Both the position numbers and the translations under genes were made by a program. From the NCBI RefSeq assembly GCF_051622035.1, contig NC_135364.1:13013501-13077500 (forward strand): 64,000 bases of DNA, in the 5' to 3' direction. Below are positions 13,041-23,650 of this stretch, piece by piece. The stretch is from Arctopsyche grandis. Its lineage: Eukaryota; Arthropoda; Insecta; Trichoptera; Hydropsychidae. Under the pieces are notes generated by a model. The model saw only the letters and a program-made list of their open reading frames with translations, made no database searches and was not told where the DNA came from. Every line of letters starts with the position of its first letter. The stretch's first letter is position 1.

Positions 13041-15649
13041 TGAAGAAATTGAGTGAAATCATTTTCGGTTAATAAATGTAAATAAGATTGAAGATGATAT
13101 TTACTATTCGATTTGGGGAATTTATGGAAAATGAAGATGTTTTAATAGTAAGGGTATCGGATTACTTGCTGGACAGGACAGGCCTGGTTAAAATTATACA
13201 AGAAAGTTGACATTCTGACAAATTTTATTCATTTTTTTCTTCATCCATTGACAATGGCAATGATTAACAAAACCCTTCATGTTGCTAATATTCAAGTTAT
13301 TGAATTGAATGAATGAATTGTCTGTACGATCTACCTATAGAAAAAGTATTCGTATCGGAAGAAAATTGGTGTCCTTGGAGCAAGCACAATGGCGATAAGT
13401 CTATTAGCTAAATTGTATTGTTCATGCACTTTTGTCCCCATTTTCAAATACTAACAAATTACATTGAAACTTTTCAAAAGGAAATTTTTCGTGCCCGCCA
13501 CATCACGTGCCTGTACACGTTTTCTGTATTGTACAAATGATTCATAAAACGTGGTAAGAAAATAAAAAATTAACGCAAAAAATATTTAGCCCGTTAACTT
13601 GTAGGTGAAAACGTAATAATTTTGCGCGAACATTTAATTAGCATTACCTCAATTTCGGGTGTTTTATGACTTCCTACTCCGTGGTCACAGATCGGAAATA
13701 ATGAATGTGTTCACGTGTTGATTTATTACTCTCTTCTTAGACTTATATGTAAATAAATGGTCCGTTGCACTAATATTATTTATACGATCTTGAATTTGAA
13801 TATGTACATACATTGTACATTGGTTAATCGGAAACGTGCGATCGCATATACAAGCATTCGATAAAGGTGCGTGCATTCGGGCTAATTAACCAAAATCCAT
13901 CGCGCGCGCACGTTGCAATATTGACCAACGATAATTGCACCTATGCACAGCCCCAAGAGAAAATGCTAAGTGACCCGCGGGGGTGAGTGCATTTTGTATC
14001 CATTAAATGTAAATTGCTGATGACCTTTGCATTGAATTATTATACCATGCTGTGTGGGCGGTTTCGCAGGAGAAAAGCTTCCGGCCTCACTCGCAAACAA
14101 AAGTTCAATATGTGTATAATATGTACTTGAAAGCTCATATTAACTATCAAATGGATGCAAGAAACACAAGAATTTTTTTGAATTAAACAAAAATGGCTGA
14201 TTTTTCTTGTTTGTGAAGTTTGTATCAAAAGATCAATTATATGTATATAATATGTACATATGTACGTATGTCAAAATTTTATTGAATTTCATGACGAATT
14301 AATAATTATAATCTATTGTTGAGTGGAATCTTGTACATATTTATAATATGTATGAATGTAGATCTCAATAAAGCTGACATTTATCTACTCATAACGCCGA
14401 AAGAAAATCGCCAAATAAAACTCTTTCCACCCAAAAGAGATGTTAATTATGTACATATATAACTCAACGAAATAGGTTTATTTAATTATAGTAACTTGAG
14501 CAAGATTTTGAGACGACAATTGAAATTGGATGAAGTAAAAGAGATTTTATTGTTAATAAATTCTAAAAAATTCCATGCATGCTTTTTAAATTTGCCTTCG
14601 TATATAAAAAATACGTCAAATTTTTACTTTATTTTTCTCACCGTTTATAAAATGTAATATAAAAATTATTTTAGCAATAATATTTTAAAATTCAACTAAT
14701 CGGCTTCGTCGGCCTGGAATATATAAAAAAATAATAATTTTATATTAGTAGGAGTAATAGGAGATTAAACGAAAGCAAAATCACTTTAAAACTTGAAATT
14801 AATTTTCAAGATATACATACATATGTAGAACAAAAAAAAAATATCATCGAGTGGCCTACCCGCCCACTTTCAATAATTTTGCCGAAATAATTCTCAAAAT
14901 ACTCTAAATTAATTTATACGATTTAAATATAAGTGGACTCTATATATTTAATAATTTCTAATCCGTCTTAACTAATAATAATAATAATAGTGACGAAAAC
15001 TTTAAATCTAAATCCTTGAATATATAATAATTAAATAAAAAATAAGGCGCCATCAGTTCGAGGAGACGAAAATAATGTTAGCGAATACATAAACCAATTC
15101 AGAAAATGATCCAAAATTCAACCTAAATAATAAATTGATTTACGTGCATGTACTTTTTTATTTAGAAAAATATACATACATACATTCAAAATTCATCCGG
15201 TATTTCGTTGAGGTATGCGTGTGATATTAATTACCACATTGTTAAGTAATATCGTCATATTTGCCAAGCACCCGCTAAACGTCCCATCTAAATAAATAAT
15301 TTCGATTTTAAATATTATTATAAATACAATACTACAATTATTGAGAGCGATTTAAAATTTCACGATACTGCTAGCGTAAAAACGAGAAAAATAAAACTAA
15401 AGACGCGTTGTTTATATTAGTACTACGAATAAATATGATGTTTTACAATTTTATTGTTTCAAAAAAGGCTTAATTTTGATTTTAATACAGTAAATAATTT
15501 TCATAATAAAATCATTTCTTTAATTGTATTTTAGCTATTAAATAAAAGCCATAAAGGGGCGCTTATTTGATATTCGCCAAGGGCGCCAAAATGATTGGTA
15601 CGACTCTGTATATATGTATACATATGTAACTATCATATAAAACCTGATA
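13041..15649. other. non-coding stretch; less AT-rich block at 13590-14010
   Basis: No exon recognised. The block at 13590-14010 has more complex sequence than its surroundings, with homeodomain-like TTTAATTAG and TAATTAAC, TTTATGAC, and a CpG-rich CGCGCGCGCACG. It could be a cis-regulatory element. This is composition-based inference only. Confidence 0.35.
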
Positions 15650-16375
15650 CTAAAATGTTACGTGAAAAGTCAGTCATTAAATCATATACAGGCAGCGAAA
15701 TGCAAGGCGATGCGGGGTATATCCTCAATATATCCAATATTTAATCGCCATAGTTCTTTATCAACGCTAAATAAAATAAAATTATATCGCGCGCTCATAT
15801 TACCATTATTAACCTATGCTTCACCTGTATGGAATAACGCCTCGAATACTAACCTTTCCAAGCTCCAAGTAATACAAAATAGATCCCTAAAAATAATTTT
15901 TAATACACCCATATATACTAACCTGAAAAAACTGCATGCCATATATAATATTCCGTTTGTTACAGACATTACTAACAAACTAACCAGTAGATTCTATGAC
16001 AGAATCACTAATAACCATACTAACACACTTGTGAAGAGTCTCGGTGATTACAACAAAATGTCTATACCCTTCAGGTATAAACACAGATTACCTAAACACA
16101 ATCTGCTTTAGGTCATCGACTTTAGAGAGTCTTTAATTAATATTATGTATTAGATGTATGTATTATGAACATTTATAAGGATTGTAAATAGGTTTTTGAG
16201 CTCTTTTTCCTATTATGCTTTAGATTAACATTAGAATAATATAATACTGTGATTACTAACCAAATTAAATTAAATTGTAAAATAGAAAATGATCAGTAGA
16301 TCAGTAGCTATTAAAATAGATATAAGATGTATTGTGAACATAATTTCGTAATAATAAGCATTTAAAAAAAAAATC
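15650..16375 (+). pseudogene. 5'-truncated jockey-like non-LTR retrotransposon, ORF2 C-terminus and 3'UTR
   Basis: An intact 149-codon frame (15662-16111) encodes the segment after the reverse transcriptase domain of jockey-clade ORF2, recognisable from NKIKLYRALILPLLTYASPVW, then KLQVIQNRSLKIIFNTP and ending FRYKHRLPKHNLL. There is no catalytic YADD motif because the copy is truncated at its 5' end. A 3'UTR of about 250 bp follows and ends in an A-tract near 16362. The same 3'UTR occurs reversed at 57290-57490. It is a dead insertion. Confidence 0.85.
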
Positions 16376-16426
16376 AAAATTATATACATATGTTGTAGTT
16401 TCGCATAATGGGCCAAAAGCTCTGTA

Positions 16427-16740
16427 ATGGCAGTAGGTAATGTGAAGAAAAGCGACTTTGGAGTAGAACGCGCGTACGGAGGAGCGTGGGATCAGGATGG
16501 TCGAAGATGTCTGGGCGGGTGGCCAGTCAGCCAGCCTCGTCCAAAAGTCACGAGTGAAGGTCGAGTTGCTGCGACGGCCTCCAGGCAACAGGACCAGTCG
16601 CAAAACAACACAACGACCACGAGGAATGCAGTTGGCGAGGTGCAGCAGAGTCGAGAAACGAGATCGAAAGTGGCGCTGTACCGTGGAGCAGGCGCCATCG
16701 CGAGCAGCATACCCAACTGGTGTTATGCGTGAATGCGAAC
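16427..16740 (+). other. GC-rich block of unknown origin, possibly a retroelement shard
   Basis: About 310 bp, much richer in GC than its flanks and open in several frames. One plus-strand frame ends EKRDRKWRCTVEQAPSRAAY, loosely like the last basic/Trp segment of some non-LTR ORF2 proteins. It follows the jockey-like remnant directly. No splice sites or clear protein similarity, so I assign no function. Confidence 0.3.
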
Positions 16741-17005
16741 GTAATGGAAAAACGCGGAAATGTTTTTGTACATACATATTTACATATGTATGTATGTACA
16801 TACCTACTGATTAAAGCGAAGGATTCAACACTAATGGATGCATTTCTGCGAAAGAGATCTAAACCGCGTGACTAAAATTTTGAAAGATACAACAGAATGT
16901 GTATATATGGCAACTATCACTCTCTTTCCATATACATATGTACGTACATATACATTTAAAATTTTGCTTTCACGTTATGCAAAATAACATTCATTATATA
17001 ACCTA

Positions 17006-17220
17006 CTAGTTGTTTTACCCGGCTTCGCTCAGTATTTGTAATATAAACAGCTTAAACATGGCGAATCTAATAGTAAATATTCATTTGTTTTTTAATTAAA
17101 TTAATTTTAATAAAAAAAATTAACCATATCGAATCGTCGTCATAGAACCTTTGATTTGTTTTCGAAGCTCCCAAAAAACCTTACATATATACAAAGTCTC
17201 TTTCGAAATTATATATTAGA
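17006..17220 (-). mobile_element. short non-autonomous Helitron, copy 1 (215 bp)
   Basis: Read on the minus strand it begins TCTAATATATAATTTCG and ends GAAGCCGGGTAAAACAACTAG, flanked by A and T as Helitron insertion requires. It matches the two elements at 27460-27928, including the inner AACATGGC(G/T)AATCTAAT block. No coding capacity. Confidence 0.8.
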
Positions 17221-18010
17221 TTAATGAAGTAAAAATATATTGCATATGAGAGATAATGAGATCCTATAATGCAAATTTTATAAGATACTAACTGAATCCG
17301 ACATGCGTTGTAATACCACAATAACGCATCCAATTCCCGTTCCCGTTCTCGTTTCTCGATGTGTTTCGATAAGTGAATGTTTCAGTTTCAAATAAATACT
17401 TAATAATCAAATTAAATTACACACAGTGATGATGATTTCTCGGAAAAATGCAGGCGGCGAACACATTTGAAATTATTCAATTGTTTGTTTATTTTACCCT
17501 AACAACGTATGTGGCGACGCGAACACATTTGAAATTATTACGTTGCAATGCCACTCATTCCTGTTTTCCCGTTCCCGTTCCAAGTGTTGGGCGATTTTTT
17601 TTACAGAAACCATGGCGGGCATACTCCCAATAGCTCATGTAAGTTTCATCGCAATCGGTTGAATGGTATAGGAACGCATACGTGACAGACAGACAATCGT
17701 TGATTTTTATATACATATGTTTATAGTTGGTGTGAAAAAGATAAAGTTATAGGCGTTCAAACAATTAAAATCTAACAAAACGAGTGGAGGACGGAAAGCC
17801 AAACATGCCCAGCCAATCACTCGAAGTCGAGAGCTGTCATCGTCTCGAGATTTTTTTAATGTTTAAACGTGTTTATTGCGATTATGTTTCACTATCGAGT
17901 AAACGGAAATAATTGAAATCCCTATGAGGGGCCCAAAAAATGAAAAAATTTCAAATCAAGCGAAGAGTTTTAGGAATATTGAACAATTGGCGAAGTAAAC
18001 CTTATATATG
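17221..18010 (-). repeat. dispersed repeat A, copy 2, interrupted by a Helitron
   Basis: Sequence matching 3019-3420 is present in two parts: 17221-17287 (GAAGTAAAAATATATTG to AATTTTATAAGATA) and 17727-18010 (GATAAAGTTATAGGCGTT onward). The gap is filled by the Helitron at 17288-17726, so the repeat is older than that insertion. Confidence 0.75.
17288..17726 (-). mobile_element. non-autonomous Helitron nested in repeat A
   Basis: Related to 12002-12568 in reverse orientation. They share the 5' GTCTGTCTGTC and CAACCGATTGCGATGAAAC, the middle AATTATTCAATTGTTTGTTTAT, and the 3' GCGTTATTGTGG with AACGCAT and CAGTTAGT. The 3' terminal CTAG is altered to TTAG and the 5' TC is lost, so this copy is decayed. 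Confidence 0.75.
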
Positions 18011-19325
18011 TATATAAAGCCTTGTAATAAAACAAATTGAATATGACAGGTAAATCCTATGTAAAAAAAATATAAGCTGAAGGATGGATTTTTTTGAAAA
18101 AACTACGCTGCCAAGAGTTTCTATGTTTGCATCTGTATAAAAACTAAAAATTTTGGTAAATATACATATGTACATATGTACAACAGTCCTCAGAGATTTG
18201 TTGCTTCTTTCTGATAATGCAACCCCGTAATCAAACTTCCGTCAGACATCTTACGATTAGTGAAGACAATTTTATATTTCACTCCAATTTTACTTTTCAC
18301 TTCTCCTGCTAGCTCAGAATGTCTGTTTTTGGGATTTTTAAGAACGTGGTCGTTAAATGTGATCTTGACAGTGTTTTCTTCCCATTTTTGATCGATTTAT
18401 TGTATAACCAAACTCGCTGTATCCGTTTAAGTTCACATGGACGCGATAATTAGTATTGATTGTTAATTTATATCTATCCCGAGCTTTGAATATATGTACC
18501 TATATATTCAAATAATCTGAGCTCTATTCCTTTCACTCGATTAACGTGCTTTTGATACTTTTTAAAAAAGAAGACACTTAATTAAAAAAAGAAAAAAACA
18601 GAAGCTGAAACGATAAAAACAAAGCGACGAAACCACCCCTTGAAACACTAATTTGCGTAAAAAAGACAATTTCGTTATTTTGAAATAATCTAAGCAACCT
18701 AAGGAAGAGTATTTTCAGTCAAAAGCACTATTTCAAGTGGCCTATTACATTTTTCCACGATTGTGCAATATATGTACATACATACGTACAAAGATGATTC
18801 TCGGGGTCCGGCTACTTTTAAGGGCCCGGTCTGAAATGGTAAGCGAATTAAGCGAAGCCTGAAAATTCCCGTCTGCCCAGCGTTGACGAATTCGTCGACA
18901 AAATTCGCCATAAACAGTGAAGTACTTATTTATATGTATGCACAATTTTTTTATATCACTTTTTTTGGTCATTAAATCAATTTTCTCTCGGTGTCTATAT
19001 ATGTACATACATACATATGTACATACGTATGCACATTACATATGTCATGAAATAAACATTTGTGTTTTTTCGAAAACTAAATTTCCTGATAGAAAATATA
19101 ATAAAATTTGTACGTAGATAACATGAGTTTCAAACCTTTAGTAAACGGTCTGATCTAACGTTTGTAATAACGATTAAATATCCGGAAAATCTTTAAATCC
19201 ACAAATTTTATACTTACTTCTGATCCATGAAAATTAAATGAGAATCAATATTACCAGCAAGCATGGCGTACCAGTTTGTACATGTACATACAAATAAAAT
19301 AAAGTAAAAAATAAAAACATACACC
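18011..19325. other. AT-rich non-coding stretch
   Basis: No gene seen. ACATA/TATGT palindromes occur at 18160-18182, 18772-18790 and 18997-19035. Confidence 0.5.
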
Positions 19326-19405
19326 AGTTTCAGGGATCCGAGTCCCGGGGCCAATAGCCCGACTATAGTGACGTCATTGCGCTACCACTCTTGCGAATAA
19401 ACGTC
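19325..19405 (-). repeat. tRNA-like segment, possible SINE head of another family
   Basis: On the minus strand GTGGTAGCGCAATGA resembles an A box and, 33 nt on, GGACTCGGATCCC resembles a B box, followed by an A/T-rich tail. It differs from the main SINE family of the window. It does not fold into a convincing tRNA by eye, so a tRNA-derived repeat is likelier than a tRNA gene. Confidence 0.3.
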
Positions 19406-19794
19406 GTCGTTTTGCACCAACGAAACTCATTATCGAAACTAAACATCTGCGAACATGCGAATAGAAGTCGCGAAAAAATATATATTTAATACATTTTATA
19501 CGCTGAAAAATCGACCGATGCGTCGTGTCTGTGCATACAGCTGAAAGTACAACCTTGTCGCGTTATCGCCATTACGCAAGAAAAACTATCAATGCAAACA
19601 AATAACACCATGCGGAAAAAGTATCGGCACGTTTTCGGAACAAAATCCTTGGGTTATCGATATGTAACAGTCCTGACCGATTACCGATAGTTTAACTCTC
19701 CATGTTGCTATCGTTGAACTGCTGACCTTTCAAAGTACATACATATGTATACTTGAATACATATTTTTTCAAAATGTCACAAACGTCACGTACG

Positions 19795-20080
19795 TTTGTA
19801 CATAATATTGCATGCGAAAATTTCCTCGTTCTCGGCCAGTGTTGATAAAATCGATGGAACATTTGATAGAATCGGAAGAAATGGGGGGAATGGGGATCCT
19901 GGGGGCGAAGTCTCCGCATGGCGGAGCCCCACTTGGCTGATGGCTGGTCGTAGTCTGTCTGCCAGTGATGTCATCATGACATCACTAATTAACCGGTCGG
20001 CGCGCACTCGCCGCGACCTTGACGGCGCAATAAACGACCCATACACGTTGAGCATTGCCCAACGTACACAACAATAAATA
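19795..20080. other. GC-rich patch, unknown
   Basis: A GC-rich block open on both strands for about 90 codons. It contains the palindrome TGATGTCATCATGACATCA. No splice sites or family resemblance were recognised. It may be regulatory. Confidence 0.25.
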
Positions 20081-20232
20081 GCAAGGTGACAACATTGATA
20101 GTGTTAATTTTACACGAAAATTGTGACGAATTTTCGCATCCCAATCGACGTTCATAAAAATTTCAGTTTTATTACTTTTTCAATTAGTTTAAAGATATCA
20201 TATATCTTAAGAATCATGGTGCTGGTGCAGCC

Positions 20233-20510
20233 ATACATATTGCGGGTCTACCTCACGGCACCGAAAGTGAAAAGGTCGAAAAAACAAATATGGGAAAGCA
20301 TAGATCGAAAATCGAAAGATCAAAAAAAAAAGGGTGCATGGTAAATAAAATATATGACTGGCATGCGGTGAAATTATCTCTCTTTTTGTCATACAGCCTT
20401 GTTTAATGTGCGCGCGCAGGATACGGGAGGGAAAGCATGTTCCTTGTGTTCCTGTTGTATCCTGCGCGCGCAAATTAAGTGAGGATGTACGACGGGGGGA
20501 GACCGTTTTT
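20233..20510. mobile_element. hAT-like foldback MITE, rearranged copy
   Basis: Carries the left TIR GCGGGTCTACCTCACGG, ATCGAAAATCGAAAGATC, GGTGCATGGTAAA and the inner GGATAC..GTTCCT..GTTGTATCCTGC palindrome of the family seen intact at 22166 and 34839. The middle is shortened and diverged. Confidence 0.7.
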
Positions 20511-20642
20511 CATATGTATGCATGGTAAACGAACATTTTCGACTTTTTCACTGTCGACTTTTTTACGGTCACCCACATATTACATATGTACATAGGTGTT
20601 TCAGCAGAATCCCTAGTTTTCATTTTTTAATTCAAATTATGC

Positions 20643-20948
20643 TTAAGAGGGCTGGACCCCAGCGTCTTGTCCATACAAACGTATTAGACATCTCACTTCC
20701 TCAATTCTGGCACTAGAGAAATAATTTTTTAATATGCTATTTATATCCACCATAGGCATATTTCCATGTTTTTTTTGGATTAATCAAAAAATCAAATAAA
20801 TCCAAAATCAATTAATCAAAAAAATAGAAACATGCCTTTGGTGGATATTTATAGCATATTAAAAAATAATTTTTCTAGTGCCATAATTGAGGAAGGGAGA
20901 AGTCTAATACGTTTGTATGGACAAGGCGCTGGGGTCCAGCCCTCTTAA
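20643..20948. mobile_element. foldback MITE with TTAA ends (306 bp)
   Basis: Long inverted arms starting TTAAGAGGGCTGGACCCCAG on both sides, reaching inward through GTCCATACAAACGTATTAGA and ATATTTATAGCATATTAAAA. TTAA at both ends (20643-20646 and 20945-20948) fits piggyBac-type target choice. The arms differ at few positions, so it is fairly young. No coding capacity. Confidence 0.8.
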
Positions 20949-21134
20949 CAGGTAAATTTAAAAAAAAATGCAAACATAAAAAATAACTAAATAAGATATT
21001 GAATTATGAAAATATCAAGAAACTCAGACACCGTGTCGAATAGCCATATGGCCTTTGAAAGGGGTGAATTAACAAGCACATCGATAAAAAAAAAAGAGAT
21101 CTAGATCGAGATTCTCTCCCGCACCTGAAATTTC

Positions 21135-21375
21135 TGTCAGAACCACCGGAATCTGACACTCGCCCCTAATCGGTCGTTTTCAATGACAGTTTGCCAATTT
21201 ATCTGATTTAATTGTAGAAAAAGTTTCCTCACAAATTGACCCTCTATTATCGATTGAATATAATTTCAAATTAAAAATGATATATAAATATAAATCTAAA
21301 AATTCTTGTGTTGATTCGGGGCAACCTATCATACCATTAAGTATGTCAAAAATTAAATATAATAATAAAAAAAAA
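21135..21375 (+). mobile_element. tRNA-derived SINE, copy 3 (5'-truncated, tail type A)
   Basis: Begins within the AATCGGTCGTTTTCAAT part, keeps CAGTTTGCCAATTTATCTGATT and AGTTTCCTCACAAATTG, then TTCGGGGCAACCTATCA. The tRNA head is missing or unrecognisable. Confidence 0.6.
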
Positions 21376-22157
21376 AGATTATCGCACATGGAGCTAAGGT
21401 TGAGAAAATTTATAAACCACTATATATTGGTTGGGGCCTCATGTTGAGGGCTTTAAGGGTCGAATTATTTGACCTTAAAATCGGGCTTTAAAAAAAACCA
21501 CTCTAATTTAAAATCTTTGCATAGCAATCTATTTAATAATTTAAATAAAAAATATGAGATTTGTTTATTTAAATTACGAAAAACATTCATATTACATCGG
21601 ATGAAAATTGAGTTACGTACGTTCTTTATTTTCCTCGCTATTTTTACGAAAATTATTAATTTAATACGGGTTAATATTAATCGAGCGATTACAATTTATA
21701 TATGTAATAATAAACAATGAAATCTGATTGAAATTGTTATCTCTTGTTACCATGTAGGCGTAATGAATATCACCATCAAACAAATCGTCGCATGTTTAAA
21801 ATCCAATTAATAATTACAGACAATTAAACCGGTATTTAGACATGTTTACGTCGATGTAAGTGAGATCCGCTTATGAAATGCACCTAGGTGTCAAAGGTCA
21901 CATACAATCAAAAATTACTATTATATTTACTACTGTTGTTCGTCGAGTTTCCAAAGGTTTCCGGAAACCGACTGTTTGCAATAATTGAAAATTACCAGAA
22001 ACACAAGAATAAAAATTCATAAATAAACATATTTTCAAATTATTGTAGAAAAGATATTAGATAGTAGAAAAGATGTTTTCGGATGACAATATCGAATAAG
22101 ATTAAATGTCCGCATGGCCGTTTATTAATTTGTACTATAGCCAATACTATACAGCTC
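21376..22157. other. AT-rich non-coding stretch
   Basis: Nothing gene-like. The short frame at 21469-21720 is Lys/Ile/Asn-rich, as expected from base composition. Confidence 0.5.
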
Positions 22158-22165
22158 TAATGATC

Positions 22166-22566
22166 GGATCTACCTCACGGGCCGGAATGTGAAATTACCG
22201 AAAACGCAAATATCGAAAGGCAAAGATCGAAAATCGAAAAATCTTAAGTCGAAATATCAAAAAAAAGGTGCATGGCATGGTAAACGGGACATACTCACTT
22301 AATTTGCGCGAGCAGGATGCAACAGGAACAAGAGGAACAGGCTTTTCCTCCCGTATTCTGCGCGCGCACATTACTACGGGAGGAAAAGCCTGTTCCTCTT
22401 GTTCCTATTGTATCCTGCTCGCGCAAATTAAGTGAGTATGTACCGTTTACCATGCACCCTTTTTTCTTTTTTGATCTTTCGACTTAAGATCTTTCGATTT
22501 TCGATCTTTGCCTTCCGATATTTGCGTTTTCGGTAATTTCACATTCCGGCCCGTCACGGAGACCGC
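22166..22566. mobile_element. hAT-like foldback MITE, full copy 1 (401 bp)
   Basis: Almost the whole element is a hairpin. Each arm runs from a terminal GGTCTCCGTGACGGGCCGG-like sequence through GATCGAAAATCGAAA, GGTGCATGG, CACTTAATTTGCGCGAGCAG and AACAAGAGGAACAGGC to a short loop near 22370. TAATGATC flanks both ends (22158-22165 and 22567-22574), an 8-bp target duplication as made by hAT transposases. No open frame of note. Confidence 0.85.
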
Positions 22567-22749
22567 TAATGATCATAGATCAATTTAAAGTAATTGAACC
22601 CAATGAACATCATCAGAGATACATGTAATTATCATAATAGTATGCAATTTTAAAATCTATTATACTTACCCTGTATGTACTATACCCAATACATCTAATT
22701 GGAAATTCGTTGTTACGAAACTTGAATGACACCACTGATTATATTCTTA

Positions 22750-23650
22750 CTAGAATCTGGATAGATTTTAATAAAGGAAACTAACTGTCATCGCAGTATG
22801 AAATTGACGATAATAGTCGAAGCGAGTTGTACGTGACGCGTGATAACGAGCGTGCATTGGCCGCACTATCAAGCAACAAGTATGCAAATATGCATCCTCC
22901 GCGAGCGCCTTGCCGACGACTCCTGTCGCACATAATTGCACCATCTTTCTCCAGGACAAATTCTCAAATAATAAATAGAGACAAAATGGCAATTACCTGA
23001 TGTCCACAGAAGCGTGAAAAATCGACGAAGTGATGGGGCAGCTGATCGCGAATTCCGAACCCGCAGCTCTGATATCGAATACGGGTACGACAACGTGCGA
23101 CCGCAGTGACACTTGTCGGCTGTAAACAGTGGCGGGGGCGGGTGGGGGCGAGGTCAACGCCAGTTCAAACGGTTTGGGGGCGCAGTCTCGGGGGCGGAGG
23201 CCCCTCGCCGGTGGGGGAACGAAGATCTCCACCGCCAGCCGCCCTGGCGTTCGCCAATAACCGCGACCTGCGCTTTATCACACCAACATCTGGTCTGCGA
23301 AGTGCGACGACACGAAGACGGTGTCGCCACCTATGACCGATCGTCGCAAGTGCACTGACACTTTGCGCGCAATTTTCCTCATACGATATCGATGGCCACT
23401 GCTAATGTTGGCGAATCTCTAATCCGATTCTCTTGGAGCTTTGCGCACGTCCTTCGAACGTGATGATGAAAAATTGGCCACCGTAGTAAATTTTCCACGT
23501 GGGAAACCATGCGGCGGCCAACTGCGCAATTTACCGAATTTTTCAAATGATAGCGGAAAACAAGATGGCGGTGGTCGCAAATACTCACGTGTGCGACCAT
23601 GGAAAATAATTATCATCTTTGATTGTTGGATAAATTCTTGCCAAAAAATA
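22750..23650 (-). promoter_or_regulatory. GC-rich block: probable promoter and first exon of a minus-strand gene
   Basis: A 900-bp GC-rich block. On the minus strand a good splice donor (ACATCAG followed by GTAATT) lies at 22997, so a first exon could run from roughly 23.3 kb to 22997. Upstream are AAGATGGCGG (YY1/Pho-like), palindromic CCACGTGG and a second CACGTG. No ATG opens a convincing frame in this exon, so it would be mainly 5'UTR. No downstream coding exon was recognised to the left, implying a long first intron. It lies 3.7 kb downstream of the PHM stop. Confidence 0.4.

Noticed and set aside
16301-16801. 166-codon minus-strand frame
   Set aside because: It runs across the LINE 3' end and the GC-rich block, with no recognisable protein; one of several competing frames there.
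23106-23358. Frames of 76-81 codons in the GC-rich block at 23 kb
   Set aside because: Overlapping frames on both strands with Gly/Arg-rich composition; better explained as 5'UTR or promoter.
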